DNA of 64,000 bases from Bremia lactucae. Its lineage: Eukaryota > Oomycota > Peronosporomycetes > Peronosporales > Peronosporaceae. Each line of letters starts with the position of its first letter. Within the stretch, counting starts at the first letter, position 1. Shown here in pieces: positions 10,835-21,479 of the stretch. The stretch is from positions 4,852,089-4,916,088 of the forward strand of contig NC_090611.1 in NCBI RefSeq assembly GCF_004359215.1, given 5' to 3'. The position numbers and the translations under genes were made by a program. Below the pieces are notes generated by a model. The model saw only the letters and a list, made by a program, of their open reading frames with translations, was not told the DNA's origin and searched no databases.

Positions 10835-12430
10835 TTGCTTAAATACTTTCCTGTTGCAGGACCAGCTTTACAAGAAGCTGAGGTTGAAGATGAGGGTGAT
10901 GACGAGGGTGACGAAGAGAATGACGATGAGGATGGTGCAGTCTGGACCAGGAAGAGAATGACAACAACGATTAACACACTTGCCACCCTATCAAAAACTG
11001 GCTACGTCGTTGAAGACCGGCGTCCTGGAATGATTTCTTAGCTTCGGCTGGTAAAAAAGAATTTCTGGATATGCCCGAATAGCAGTTACCACACTGATAG
11101 CGGAAGGTGCTGGGAGGGGGGGGGGCAATTTGCACGCTCTCTGCGTGCTTGGGCCACAGTCTGCCTAGGGTGTAGAATTGCCTTTGTCACGGACGGGAAT
11201 CATGCAAAACGGAGAAGCTGTCTGCAGGATGAAGACTGCAAATTTCTCCTGCAACAGTATCTTCGAGCAAATAAGTTCAGCGTAGAAGTATCAGCTCTGA
11301 CAGCGCATTCTAATTAGAACATCATTCCGCAATTTGGATACGCCTATCTCCCAGAATCTCTGAAAGGACTGCGACACGCTGGCTACATTCACTTGACATC
11401 AAGTACCGCTAAGTGACTAACGGAATACATTGATGACCATGATCAGGACAATGTCATTGCATACCGTTAGCACTTTTTGAAGCGAATGGCTGACTATGAG
11501 GCACAGATGCCGTTTGTTGCTGGGAAGGAAGAAGTTGAGGATAACATACAAAGTTCACTGCAATCACCTGAACCTCTATAATGGCATCTCTACACTCATC
11601 TTGGTAACTCATGATAAAAGTACTTTTGCAGCTCATGATGGACTTAAATGTCTTTGGTTACCAGACGGTGAGCTTCCATTGCGAAAAAGGGCAGGGCAGG
11701 ATTATTCACGTCAGCGACTTCCTCTGCAACTTCATCGGCCATTTAGAACTTGCTGAAGAAAAGGCTGCTCAGGATCCTGACCTACCAGCAGCAGCATGCA
11801 TCATCATGCATCGTGGCACGCAGCCTGACGAGTGGTGGACATCGGAGAAACTGTGCAAACAAGTGTGTGACTTGGCTATTCCAATCTTCGAGTCAAAATT
11901 TCTAGGCTGTCAAGCTCTTTTTGCGCTCGACAATGCGACTAGCCACAGTGCATTTGCACCCGATGCCCTTCGAGCCAGCAAAATAAATCTGTCAAGCAAT
12001 GGCAAGCAGCCAAGGATGCGTGCAACGACGTGGGGAAACGGAGTCGTTCAGAAAATGATTTTTGCTGATGATCATCTAGATAAAACGCTCCGTGGTCAGG
12101 CAAAGGGATTGAAATTTGTGTTGGAAGAACGCGGACTGTAGGAAGCTGGCCTGAAGGAGCAATGCAAAATATGCCTTGTGGATTGCACAACCTGCTGTGC
12201 CAGAAAAGGTATGGCCTGTCAATCGGGCTTCAAAATGCAAGTTGGAATGATAGAGGAGCGCATAATTGCCGCTGGCCATAAAGTGATATTTTATGACGAA
12301 ATCTTTCGGCACTCCTGAAAATTTTACGATACATGGACGTTTGCCGAAATGGTCTCACCGGAAAAGCTGAGTACTACAAATCCCTCAGACGTGTGCTCAA
12401 TTCTATTTTGATGAATGTGGTTGTTATACA
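10835..12430 (+). pseudogene. Decayed DDE-type transposase gene
   Basis: Plus-strand frames joined across stops and shifts give an acidic N-terminal stretch (10835-11041), a region near 11410-11560 reading YIDDHDQDNVIAYR and FLKRMADYEAQM, and then the best frame, 11611-12141, with GRIIHVSDFLCNFIG, FALDNATSHSAFAPDALRAS, KQPRMRATTWGNGVVQKM and GLKFVLEERGL. The DNATSH block fits the second catalytic Asp of a DDE transposase. Further pieces to 12310 read AAGHKVIFYDEIF. The blocks resemble a transposase group that I know from fungal and oomycete genomes but cannot name. Multiple stops show it is dead. Confidence 0.55.
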
Positions 12431-13490
12431 AGATAAATAGTGAGTATCAAACTGCGGCTTTGCTGATGGTTTTCGCTGACAGTTTATTGATAATAACCTG
12501 CAAAAAATCAAATATATGTCAGGATAAAAACCCTATTCGTAGGCGGCCAAGTTCTCTCCGGCCTGGGCAAAATGCCAAAATTCAGATGACTTTTGCGGTG
12601 CTACTGCTCCATGAAAAGTTGAGATAGTAAATTTCCGAGACTTGTGGAGGGAAGCTTAGGGCATACACTATTTGTTCCTAAAGGCTTCGGTTCTGTGGAA
12701 TTTGTATTCAGGTCAAGCCTTAGCGATTTTTGCAGAGCCACTGACGTTGCTGCTTTTAAGTGTCGTAAACTGTACAACTAGGGATTTATCCTTATTGTGT
12801 CACACATCATATTACGGTTAACAAAAGAAGAGTTACCCCGTTGCACTAATTAGAGCTTGGATCACATCAAGCTTGCTGTCGGTTGTGGCTGTTCTTTACT
12901 CAAAAGATTTGCCTCTTTTGCGACGTTTTTTATTGGGATGATTTTAGTAGTGATGACGAAGAGATCCTTGATTTGCTTAGCAAAAATTACCTTAAGTCGG
13001 ACGTTACTGGTAAAATTGATGAGATCAGATACATATTTATATATGTATTTACACTCACAGAATTCATGATTATCAGACATCCTAGTGGATAGACTTGGAG
13101 CTCGCTTGATCGCGCAGGCGTAAAGTGTCCCATTACATGCAGGTACAGGCTTGTCCCGCTAAAGCGAGACAAATAGTGAGGGTTACGATTCAATCAATCG
13201 ACAAAAATTCTTGATATGAGATAGACATATGATAATAAATTAAGCTAGACGACTTCTCAATTATGTAGCGAATGAATATTTGAATCAGCGCAAAAGCGTA
13301 CAAACGTCGCCGTAAAAAAAAACGTTGTTTTATTGTCACCGTGCCTGTGATGATAAATATAAATAAAGTTGCCGAAATACATTATGGTCTTTCTACCTCC
13401 CTTGAGATAGCGCAGTGTATCGCTAGCAACGGCGACAGGCACCATACCAAAATTGTATACATCCCACATGCCGTTTATTATATGCGCCAA
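12431..13490. other. AT-rich interval, no gene recognised
   Basis: Only short frames are present. One plus-strand frame near 12940-12990 reads WDDFSSDDEEILDLLSK, which looks coding-like but is isolated. No transposon ends or RNA genes were recognised. Confidence 0.3.
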
Positions 13491-13493
13491 TTT

Positions 13494-13860
13494 TTACGGG
13501 GTACCTTTCGTAAAATACTGCCTCCGTACTATCTAATACACAACAGTGAAGGTAAAGGTGCCTCCGAATACTCCACGTACACATCATGCAGAGAAAGGTT
13601 TTTATTTGCAAAGACTTTCAGCAACAAAAGTACTCTACTAAGATTGACCTCGTATTTAGAGAAAGAAAAACTGTATCAACACAGGTATTTCCTACGTATT
13701 TGAACCTTCTGACTGTCTTAATATACAAGTCAAGCAAATTGCGACTTATTGCTAATCGCATACTCGTGCGTCTAGCAGCGATGGGGGGGGGGGTTGATTT
13801 GATTACTTAAATCATCTAATGAATAGAATTGTCAACTACTGCCACAATTATAATATAAAG
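13494..13860 (+). repeat. Decayed LTR-like repeat (related to 47410-47780 and 48008-48420)
   Basis: All three copies share a start like acggg(g)tacctttcg, then a gtgcctccg/ctccacgtac block, a cacgt..tgcagag block, agaaaaactgta, and a late block g(c)gggttgattt..aaatcat..aat(g)aataga. The order and spacing are similar, giving about 350-400 bases per copy. TGTAACGGGT at 48010 resembles a retroelement LTR terminus. These are diverged solo LTRs of one family, probably not the family at 10275 and 43475. Confidence 0.45.
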
Positions 13861-13862
13861 GT

Positions 13863-13920
13863 GATATTTTTGGGGAACCGGTATAGACACATCCCCCGTT
13901 TTGGTATAGCCACACACCCT
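13863..13920 (+). repeat. Orphan transposon terminal repeat (GTGTGGCTATACC motif pair)
   Basis: This stretch matches the inverted ends at 44534-44590 and 47134-47193: a terminal gatattt..ggggaaccggtatag followed by two tandem copies of the tatagcCACACaCCC motif about 24 bases apart. No partner end in opposite orientation is visible nearby; a single motif recurs at about 14073-14087. Confidence 0.6.
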
Positions 13921-14727
13921 CATCGTTTGTTCATATCGATTAAATAAGAATACACATTAAAAATAAACAGTTCATTTTTCCGCTAAAGCGCAAAATTGAC
14001 AATTGCTCAATTAAAATCGATATTGATCCTTTCTGGACCTTGGTACACCCCGCTAAATTACATTTGGGAAGCGATATAGCCACACCTTGTTCCGGCGCGG
14101 CTGCTAAATGCGTATCGATCACATAACTCAACACAGGTACTCGGAACTTGACCGACGACTTCAATACTCAGCTCAAAATGCAGGATCAGGTGAGAAATCT
14201 TCAGCAAAAATCCCTTAAGCAACAAAGTCTGGATAAATTTTTTGAAGTGGTCCCCCGGCAGTAGTTTCATATTTGTACGGCGATAAATTTTTTTGGCCTT
14301 AATAATAAAAATAAAGAGAGCTTTTAAATATTTGGCCTGCCCAACATGGGACTCGAAAAATAAGGGGTTTTATTGACCAATTTAATATTTAAGAAATAAA
14401 TAAAGTCGTTTTCCAAAATTGAAATTAGTTTTATGCTCATCGTTTCAATCCAAAAAGTAACTTCTATATAAGTTGGCATTTTAAGGAAATAAAGCAAAAT
14501 TACCGATCAGTCTCATTCGGAACGATGACTCCAAATATGTTTTTAAAGCAATGACCCCATCCAACAATTAGATGAAGGCCTGATTTTAGAAATATGTTAG
14601 CACTCCGAAATAAACGATAGTATAACTCGGCGATCAGTCTTCCTGCCCCTGTCAAATCCTCCTGCTTGCTCGGCTCAGATGCCTCGCAGCTGCCCCCCCG
14701 AGCCTCCACTTCGACACTTTCCAAGCC
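13921..14727. promoter_or_regulatory. AT-rich upstream region of the GIP-like gene
   Basis: No gene is recognised here. A TCTCATTC stretch near 14510 resembles, with a mismatch, the oomycete initiator consensus YTCANTYY, about 215 bases before the ATG at 14728. A C-rich run precedes the start. The rest is AT-rich and featureless by eye. Confidence 0.2.
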
Positions 14728-15537
14728 ATGAAGACGGCACTTTTCACCACTGTGATCAGCGCATTCGCACTGATCTCAGCGCCTGCGCGTGCTTCTCCGA
14801 TCGACATTCGACGGAAGCTCATTCTCGGAGGTTCCGTTGTTAAAGGCCACGAAAAGCCGTACATGGTTGGACTTCGCTCGTCGGAAACTGGCAAGATCTT
14901 TTGTGGCGGAGCACTCGTTAGTTCTACCCACGTACTTGCGGCATCGCGCTGCACGATGAAAGACATTCGCTGGGCATCTATTGGCTCTCATACCCGCAGT
15001 GGCAACAACGATGGAGAACTACTTAAAGTCATGTCAGTCATGAACCACCCGAATTATTCGCTCAATATCGAATTTAGCCACGATTTTGCGCTACTAGAGC
15101 TTGAAAGACCGAGTTCGTTTGCCCCCGTGAAGCTTGCGGCAGCCGACGACTCGGACTTTAAGGAAGGAGCGATGGCGACGGCCATCGGTTTTGGACTCAC
15201 GAGCGAGGGTGGTGTCATGTCCGAGAAGCTCCAGCGCGTTAATTTGCCGCTTCTCCGAGACGACGAGTGCGAAAAATCCGTTCGAATCGACGATTCCATG
15301 GTGTGTGCAGGTGGTGTAATCAGCGCGGATGTCTGCGATGGCGACACGGGAGGCCCGCTCGTTCTCGAAGCTGCGAATGGACATGGCAACGATGTTTTAA
15401 TGGGGGTTGTCAGCTGGAGTCGAAACAATGCGTGTGGCCGTGGGCCTTACTATCCGGGGGTATACGCGCGGGTCTCCCGTGCTCGAAAGTGGATTGATTC
15501 GCTCGCTACCAAGTCGTGTTTTATTAGCGGCAAATGA
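14728..15537 (+). CDS. Secreted trypsin-like serine protease homologue, catalytically dead (glucanase-inhibitor type)
   Basis: The protein has 269 residues. Residues 1-22 are a signal peptide (hydrophobic core, Ala-x-Ala before SPIDI). A short propeptide leads to ILGG, the position of the trypsin N-terminus (IVGG). CGGALVSSTHVLAASRC holds Arg74 where chymotrypsin-fold proteases have the catalytic His (usual TAAHC). Asp119 is kept (HDFALLELE). The Ser block is DVCDGDTGGP, so the nucleophile is Thr207; the trypsin-specificity Asp (residue 201) is kept. Loss of two of three catalytic residues with an intact fold is the hallmark of oomycete glucanase inhibitor proteins (GIPs), known in Phytophthora to bind and inhibit host endo-beta-1,3-glucanases in the apoplast. 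It is intact, intronless and isolated from mobile elements by 0.5-0.8 kb. Role as a GIP is inferred; it could be another inactive homologue. Confidence 0.85.
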   Translation: MKTALFTTVISAFALISAPARASPIDIRRKLILGGSVVKGHEKPYMVGLRSSETGKIFCGGALVSSTHVLAASRCTMKDIRWASIGSHTRSGNNDGELLKVMSVMNHPNYSLNIEFSHDFALLELERPSSFAPVKLAAADDSDFKEGAMATAIGFGLTSEGGVMSEKLQRVNLPLLRDDECEKSVRIDDSMVCAGGVISADVCDGDTGGPLVLEAANGHGNDVLMGVVSWSRNNACGRGPYYPGVYARVSRARKWIDSLATKSCFISGK

Positions 15538-15840
15538 TTATTAAACCCAGGTAGAGAGCACTTGATGCGACATAATTTTTACGATAAAGTTTTTTTGCAT
15601 TAGAAAAAGTCGGGAGGTCGAGTTTCTAGAAATTCCTTTTTCAAACGTCACATTAATTTAACTCATTCCCTCGAAATTTCTCTTGAAAGCATATCAAATG
15701 AAAAAAAGTGTCGATGTTTTCTTGAAGTAGCAGTGATTTCTTTATGGAAGTGTTGAAAATGTTTGATTGGTCGATTAATTGATGAAAATCCTGCTTATTT
15801 TTTTCTATTCAGTTTAATTTTTGAGTCGCAACCGCGAGGA

Positions 15841-16332
15841 ATGGACCTATTCAACAAAGCCAAGGAGACATTAAAGAATGGTGGCAACTCAAGCAAAAGT
15901 GGCGGCATCAAGGACATTGACGTGGTTCTAGGTAAAGTATTTAATGTGATGGATAAGTATCAAGTAAAGGAAAAGGCAGCTGAATTTGCCCAGAAGCAAA
16001 TTAGCAAGAGAGAAGACCAACCTCGGCACGTGGGGAAGAAGGATAAGTCCATTATCGTCAAGGCTAAAGAAGCTGCGGAGGATTTTCTCGCGAAACAAGG
16101 CAACAAGCCGGTGGCAAGCAGACCTGTTCAGTCGAACGGGACTAATTACGGTCCGTCACAGAGCTATCCTGTTCCAACAAGCACGTACGAAAGCTACCAG
16201 GAGTACTGGAGTCGACACGGCAGCTCTAATAACGGCCCTTCCATGCCGACACACTACAGTGAAGCCATTCCTTACGCTATACCTATTAATCATCAGCCAT
16301 CTTCAGCGTCATGTCATCCTCCCTACGTGTGA
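15841..16332 (+). CDS. Lysine-rich hydrophilic protein, paralogue of 16750-17103
   Basis: A 163-residue protein starting MDLFNKAKETLKNG. I chose this ATG over the in-frame one at 15763 because the paralogue starts with the matching MDFLNKA and because a good context (gaggaATGG) precedes it. Residues about 25-85 align with the paralogue: VMDKYQVKEKAAEFAQKQ, KKDKSIIVKAKEAAEDFLAKQG. The C-terminal 75 residues are Ser/Tyr/Pro-rich and absent from the paralogue. There is no signal peptide or membrane segment. It is helical, charged and probably cytosolic; the function is unknown. A pyrimidine-rich ttctattcag lies at 15805-15815 and could be a 3' splice site of a 5'-UTR intron. Confidence 0.7.
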   Translation: MDLFNKAKETLKNGGNSSKSGGIKDIDVVLGKVFNVMDKYQVKEKAAEFAQKQISKREDQPRHVGKKDKSIIVKAKEAAEDFLAKQGNKPVASRPVQSNGTNYGPSQSYPVPTSTYESYQEYWSRHGSSNNGPSMPTHYSEAIPYAIPINHQPSSASCHPPYV

Positions 16333-16749
16333 GAGTCTATCGAATCAGTGCCGTGAATCGCTTCGTGGCTTGTCTAAGGCGGCTTGTCAGGGCCGACTTC
16401 TATCAAATAAGGATCGGACTTGAATGGAATTAGCAGGGTTTGAACAATTGGCGTTGTCTTTTCCAGTGGTCGAGCTCTTCAGCTGTGCACATCTCGCTGC
16501 TTGCTAATCAACTACAACATTTAACCATTTAAGCATTTTGCAACAATATTTTATCGGGCAATTTTTTGAATTTAATAAAATAAGTCAGCCGCTGTCTTAC
16601 AGTAAGCTGATTTATCTTTTGTGATTGCAACTTTTAACAATTCCCTAGAACGTTTTTAGGCGCTGTTTACGTGCATAGCTCCAATAGCGGAACTTCGAGT
16701 TAAGCTTTACAATATTTAGTTCAATGCGAATAAAAACGACCACCAAAAC
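16333..16749. other. Intergenic region between two convergent genes
   Basis: The two lysine-rich genes converge here, so the stretch holds both 3' ends. It is AT-rich in its second half (aataaaata near 16575). No frame or repeat is recognised. Confidence 0.4.
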
Positions 16750-17103
16750 CTAAAAATTCTTTGAAAGAAAACCCTTGGCCTTGCCAAAGACATCGTCCAT
16801 TTGATTGTCCTTTTTCCCCTTAGTGTGCTGAGGTTTCGACTGACCCTGTTTCGCTAGAAAGTCCTCTGCGGCTTCCACGGCCTTGTCGATCTTCGACTTA
16901 TCCTTCTTCTCAACGTAATTGGGAGTTTGTTTCTCACTCTCGCGCTTGGCCACGCGTTTTTGGGCAAACTCGGACGCCTTTTCCTTAGCGTGGTATTTAT
17001 CGGCGGCATCCAAAGCTTTGTTAAGAATCGAATCTTTCTTCTTGCTCTTACCAGTCGATTTATCGGCGGAGAACGTACCCACAGCTTTATTGAGGAAGTC
17101 CAT
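16750..17103 (-). CDS. Lysine-rich hydrophilic protein, short paralogue
   Basis: A 117-residue protein, MDFLNKAVGTFSADK at the start, then DAADKYHAKEKASEFAQKRV, VEKKDKSKIDKAVEAAEDFL and a Gln/Lys-rich linker ending FGKAKGFLSKNF. About 60% of the central region matches the neighbour at 15841-16332 on the other strand, so the two are an inverted (tail-to-tail) duplicate. No signal peptide, membrane helix or known domain is seen. Alternating charged and Ala-rich helices resemble stress-type hydrophilic proteins, but that is only a resemblance. Its 5' flank starts 24 bases from a large inverted repeat (17127-17748), which may affect its transcription. Confidence 0.7.
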   Translation of the reverse strand: MDFLNKAVGTFSADKSTGKSKKKDSILNKALDAADKYHAKEKASEFAQKRVAKRESEKQTPNYVEKKDKSKIDKAVEAAEDFLAKQGQSKPQHTKGKKDNQMDDVFGKAKGFLSKNF

Positions 17104-17126
17104 GGTGTACGTGCGACTGCTGTTGG

Positions 17127-17748
17127 AAAGTGAAGACTTGGGTGTAGTGGATTTTACGGAGAAAAAAAGACTTCATCATATGACACAAATCGTATTAGAT
17201 GCATCCCGTATGATGCAAAATTCCTCTTGCACAGTACAAAAAAGTTCAGGAATTAGATGATAAATTAGTTTTGCGACGATGTTTGCTCTTCGTTCTTAAG
17301 AAAACAACTTGCTTATGAAGATTATATTTAAGATATTATATTTAAGATATAATCTTCATAAACAAGTTGTTTTCTTCGTTCTTTAGAAAACAACTTGTTT
17401 ATGATTTAAGATATTATATGTAAGATATTATATTCAAGATATAATATATAATCTTCATAACCAAGTTGTTTTCCTTCGTTCTTAAGAAAACAACTTGTTT
17501 ATGATTTAAGATATTATATGTAAGATATTATATTTAAGATATAATCTTTATAAACAAGTTGTTTTCTTAAGAACGAAGAGCAAACATCGTCGCAAAACTA
17601 ATTTATCATCTAATTCCTGAACTTTTTGTACTGTGCAAGAGGAATTTTGCATCATACGGGATGCATCTAATACGATTTCTTTCATATGATGAAGTCTTTT
17701 TTTCTCTCCTGTAAAATCCACTACACTTAAGTCTTCAGAACGAAGAAA
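17127..17748. repeat. Large inverted repeat with coding-like arms (about 200-bp arms)
   Basis: The left arm, about 17127-17345, and the right arm, about 17530-17748, are reverse complements, roughly 95% alike by eye. Both, read inward, carry the same peptide: SEDL-VVDFT-EKKRLHHM, IVLDASRMMQNSSCTVQK, and in the right arm uninterrupted QELDDKLVLRRCLLFVLKK. The left arm has small indels that break the frame. The outer 17 bases (gaagact..gtgtagtgg) would be the terminal inverted repeats. It is either a foldback transposon or an inverted duplication of a gene fragment. A transcript through it would fold into a long hairpin. Confidence 0.75.
17295..17580. repeat. Tandem cluster of nested palindromes between the large arms
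   Basis: The loop of the large inverted repeat holds three successive palindromic units of about 75-90 bases. Each starts with aagaaaacaacttg(t/c)ttatgaag and ends with its complement, around a core of atattatatttaagatat. The units abut through ttcgttctta. Confidence 0.7.
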
Positions 17749-17749
17749 A

Positions 17750-17905
17750 ACAACTTGTTTATGAAGATTATATCTTAAATATAACATCTTAAATATAATC
17801 TTCATAAACAAGTTGTTTTCCTATAAACGAAGAGCAAACATCGTCGCAATACTAATTTATCATTGTGGAATTCAATTCTATTTATAGATTAAATATAATT
17901 GAATT
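17750..17905. repeat. Additional palindromes and partial third arm copy
   Basis: A fourth aacaacttgtttatgaag palindrome lies at about 17750-17820. A partial arm copy (acgaagagcaaacatcgtcg) follows at 17826-17866. A separate palindrome with a gtggaattcaatt arm follows at about 17863-17908. Confidence 0.6.
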
Positions 17906-18756
17906 CCACAAATATATAAAGGCTGTAACTGTAATCAAGGTGATGTCATCGCTCACAATTGATACGTTCAGAAGGCTTTTTGCAATGGCCAAGATTTAAG
18001 CTAAAGCGTACGCACGTCCTATTACCAGGTAGTAGTCTGTCAAGTGACCATTTCTTTCCTTGCTCACTACTCTCCTCAGTCTTATTAGCAAGCTAATAAA
18101 GTTAGTGAACGTAACAAGCCCAATCATTGTGTCTTAAATATTCTCGACAAAGGTTAAAATTAGCGATACATTAATTTCCCAGCCTTGAGCCAATATAACT
18201 TGTAGGCGGGCACGTCTTAATGCGGCCACGCTTTACCTAGACACACACCCTAGCACAGCGAGGAAGCGGTTAAACCGTCTTCTCTTGCGTGCAGTAAGGT
18301 AGTTGTGGTGGGCGCCTTAGCGACCTCACCCAACGCACTAAGTACTCAAGTAAAGTGTCGTCACGGGAGCGGTAATCCGGCTCCTCGTGCGCACTTACTA
18401 AGTAGGAAGTTTTTTTCAGACTAATTTATATTTAATCGTATTAAATATAAAACCTAATTTTACCAATCAAAAATGTCATCTCAGTAGATAAAACTATTAT
18501 GTATTGCGAGCGTATCTTTCTAGATACCTCGCATAATGGATGACGCTAGGCGTCATCCCTCCTAATGTGAATGCACCCATGTGCATCACATACACAAGGG
18601 GTTGGTCACGAATGTGCACCACACCCGAGTGCTGGGTCTAATCACTTTAATTTAGTAGTTGACCATCCCCTTAAGTACACCAAAAAAGCACTGTGTAACA
18701 TTAGGGCAACTTTAGCCCGTTACACCATCCCCCCCTTTAAGAACCATTTTAGTTCA
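17906..18756. other. Probable LTR/leader of the decayed gypsy that follows; not resolved
   Basis: No gene is present. At 18693-18724 there is a hairpin whose outer arms are TGTAAC..GTTACA, like the termini of the LTRs elsewhere, and inner arms GGGC/GCCC. Short hairpins also occur near 18530-18560 (gatgacg/cgtcatc). I take it as degenerate retroelement 5' sequence, but no paired LTR can be shown. Confidence 0.3.
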
Positions 18757-21475
18757 GGTTGAACTCGCCTTCAGCTTTGGTGACTTCTCTTGTAAAGAGA
18801 AGTTTACAGTGCTAAGTATAGAGAGTCTGTATGACCTCATCCTAGGCAAACACCAACCAGGGATAGACTGGCGTACACGCACAGTTGCGAACTCTACGCA
18901 AGACACCGGAAAGGATGTGCTCATGCGAGAGGCGTATGCAACTGATGTCGTGTCAAACACAGTTGAGGGTGCGTTGACGGGATGTCAAACGTCACCAATT
19001 CCTACCCAGCTCGTGGAGACTGGGGTAGTGAAAAGGACGATGACAAGTAGTCATGCGCTCGAATGTCCTGCACAGAGCTAATAGCATGTGGCAGTAGACG
19101 GCGAGCTGACAGGAAGTCAAGCGTCGCATGAACCGGCACAGTGCCTAGAGCCTGGTGCGGTTGGAAGGGGTGCGTTAGCCAGGAGTGCAACGGCACCTGC
19201 TTCACAAAAAACGGCTGTGGTGACTCAAAGAACGAGTACCCGATAGATTAGGACGATCAAAAGCACGTCTAAACGGGTGTGACCTTTGGATCTGTTCCTA
19301 TTAAAGAGGACGGGCCTTCGAACGAGGTGTTCGAGGCCGTCAAAGACAAAGTTGCGGAGGCATCCTCAGTTGAGGTGCTCCGGCAAACCTTTAAATTTGC
19401 CGAGGAGATAGTAAATCTCCCAGATGTCGTGGGATATGTTCCTTGTCGAATTACAGGAAGGAACGATTCACGGAGTAGTCACACCAGTTCCAGAAGAGAA
19501 CTTGGTGGATTGTTACTTGTCGTCCACAATAGATGAGAGCCTCCTAGAAACGGACAAAAGTAAACGGTTCGCTGCTCAAGGCTGGGGTGCCTAAAGAGAC
19601 AGTCTGTTCTTGAGGTTCTGTGTAAACATCGCGATGTGTTCCCAGAAGATGTGCCGAGCCGCCTACCAGCAGAGAGGGGCATCGGGCACGAGATAGACCT
19701 CGAACCTGGCACCAAGTACTGTGTGACCATGGCCGTTGCCGAAAGAACAAGTCGATTATATCGATGAGTTCTTCGACAAACGAGCCAAAGCGGGACATAT
19801 GCGTGAGAGCAAATCGCCTCACTGCAGCCCAACCTTTTGTGTGCGCAAAGCCACAGGTGGATGGCGCGTGGTTCATGCTTACAATAAGCTGAACACGGCG
19901 ACCATACCGGTCAAACGCCAATTCCGCGAAAAGACGTTTTGTTGAACTCCATGAGAAAGTCAACTATTTTTTCCGCGTTGGAGTTAAAGGATGGCTACTA
20001 TCAGGTACTCATGCGAGAGTCCGATGTAGCTAAAACAGCTGTAAGCACCCCAAGCGGTATGCGTTGGGAGTGGTTTCTGATGCCTTAAGGTTTGAAAAAC
20101 GCACCAGCGACATTCAATCGAGTTGTGGCTCTCGTGATGCGTCATCAACGTGCCTACGCGCTCCACTACTTTGGCGACGTATTCGTGCATAGTAGGGCGA
20201 GGATGGGCTGAGCGCATAAGAGTCGCACAAGCGTCATTTAGACGCTGTGTTGTAGACCTTAAAGAAAGCTTAATTGTACGTCAACTTGCGAAAGTGCGTC
20301 ATAGGGGTCCCTGAGATACCTGTGCTGGGTTGCATCGTAGGTACACATGGTGTACGAGCAGACCCAGACAAGGTAAAATCGGTAAAGGAATGGCCAATTC
20401 ATTCCTAGGGTTGGCTAATTATATATTTGCATAAATATGGCAAGGTTATCTGAGCAAACTAAATCATCATCTGATCTCCTTAAAAAGGACACAGAATGGG
20501 TCCGGTCAAACGAACAAGAAGATGCGTCCCATCGGTGAAGCAATCGCTTGTAGAGGCACCGGTCTTGGCATTGCCAGACGCGGATAAGCCATTTTGCGTC
20601 ATGCGATGCAAGTAATTTTGCAATCGGCAGCGCGCTCATGCAGAAGGATGACTACGGCGTTGACCGCGTCATCTCTTATCAGTCCCGGCTTTTAAAAGTG
20701 CGGAACTGAATTACCCTGTGCATGACAAAGAGCTACTTTCAATAAAGTATGCTCTTGTCAAGTTTCGTGTGCACCTATTGGGCACCGAGCCATTTGTGGT
20801 TTATGTGGATCACGCATTACTGCGGATCGCAATAAATCCACCGCAACTTTCGTCTAGAATGGCAAGATGGTTAACATTCTTCTCTGATTTTTTTTCAAAT
20901 TTGAATACAAGCCGAGTAAGTCAAATGTCATGGATGATGCTTTATCGCGCAGACCAGACTTCGAGGTAAGACACCAGGAAAGTTTTTCTAGTGCGAAAGC
21001 ACAATTTCAGCCGTCGACGTTGGCAGCCATGAAGGCATACCACGTGACGAGCTCATTAGCCCATGAAATAAAAGAGAGCTACAGTCAGGACGACTATTGA
21101 CGCCTGCTGTTGGATCTCTTTGGTGGACGAAAGGTAACCCTTTCGTCGCACCTGAAAGCAAAGCTAAATGCTAAGCTACAGTGATGGCCTGGTATGACAT
21201 CAGCTGTCACTTTGTGATCCCTTGAGAATCTATGTGTCTCATGACACAGATCTAAAGATGATGATCCTTCACGAGCTCCATGATGCGCCATCGAATGGGA
21301 ATATGGGCCGTGAAAATAGATTTTTTAAAAGTGCCAGAGGTATTTTGGTGGCCACACCAATATCGATGAGTGGCCAACTATATTCGCTTTTGCGAACAGT
21401 GTCAGCGCATTAAGCCTGCACCGTCCAGCAGTGCGCCACTGAAGCCGCTACCGATTTAGCGGATTTTTGGAATTC
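18757..21475 (+). mobile_element. Decayed Ty3/gypsy pol remnant
   Basis: The protease region (18800-18900) reads YDLILGKHQPGIDWRTRTV. The RT lies at 19680-20210: HEIDLEPGTKYCV, then MPKEQVDYIDEFFDKRAKAG, ESKSPHCSPTFCVRKATGGW and VVHAYNKLN, then ALELKDGYYQ and GLKNAPATFNRVV. RNase H lies at 20540-20960, with HDKELLSIKYALVKFRVHLLG and VYVDHALLRIA. The integrase zinc-binding region lies at 21240-21465, with LHELHDAPSNGNMGRE and CEQCQRIKPAPSS. The polymerase catalytic box is lost among frame changes. Stops and shifts occur throughout, so it is old. The 3' end runs into copia sequence near 21475. Confidence 0.75.
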
Positions 21476-21479
21476 AGTA

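Noticed and set aside
10783..10986. A Ser-rich secreted protein on the minus strand
   Set aside because: It is the complement of the acidic (Glu/Asp-rich) N-terminal stretch of the decayed transposase, a simple-sequence artefact.
12857..13092. A small gene with an acidic motif (WDDFSSDDEEILDLL)
   Set aside because: Isolated, no start context, competing frames of equal length; left as unassigned.
13786..13793. G-run as a G-quadruplex or switch
   Set aside because: A single homopolymer only; no four-run pattern.
14728..17103. RXLR or Crinkler effector genes in the gene island
   Set aside because: No RXLR/EER or LFLAK motif follows a signal peptide in any frame I examined here.
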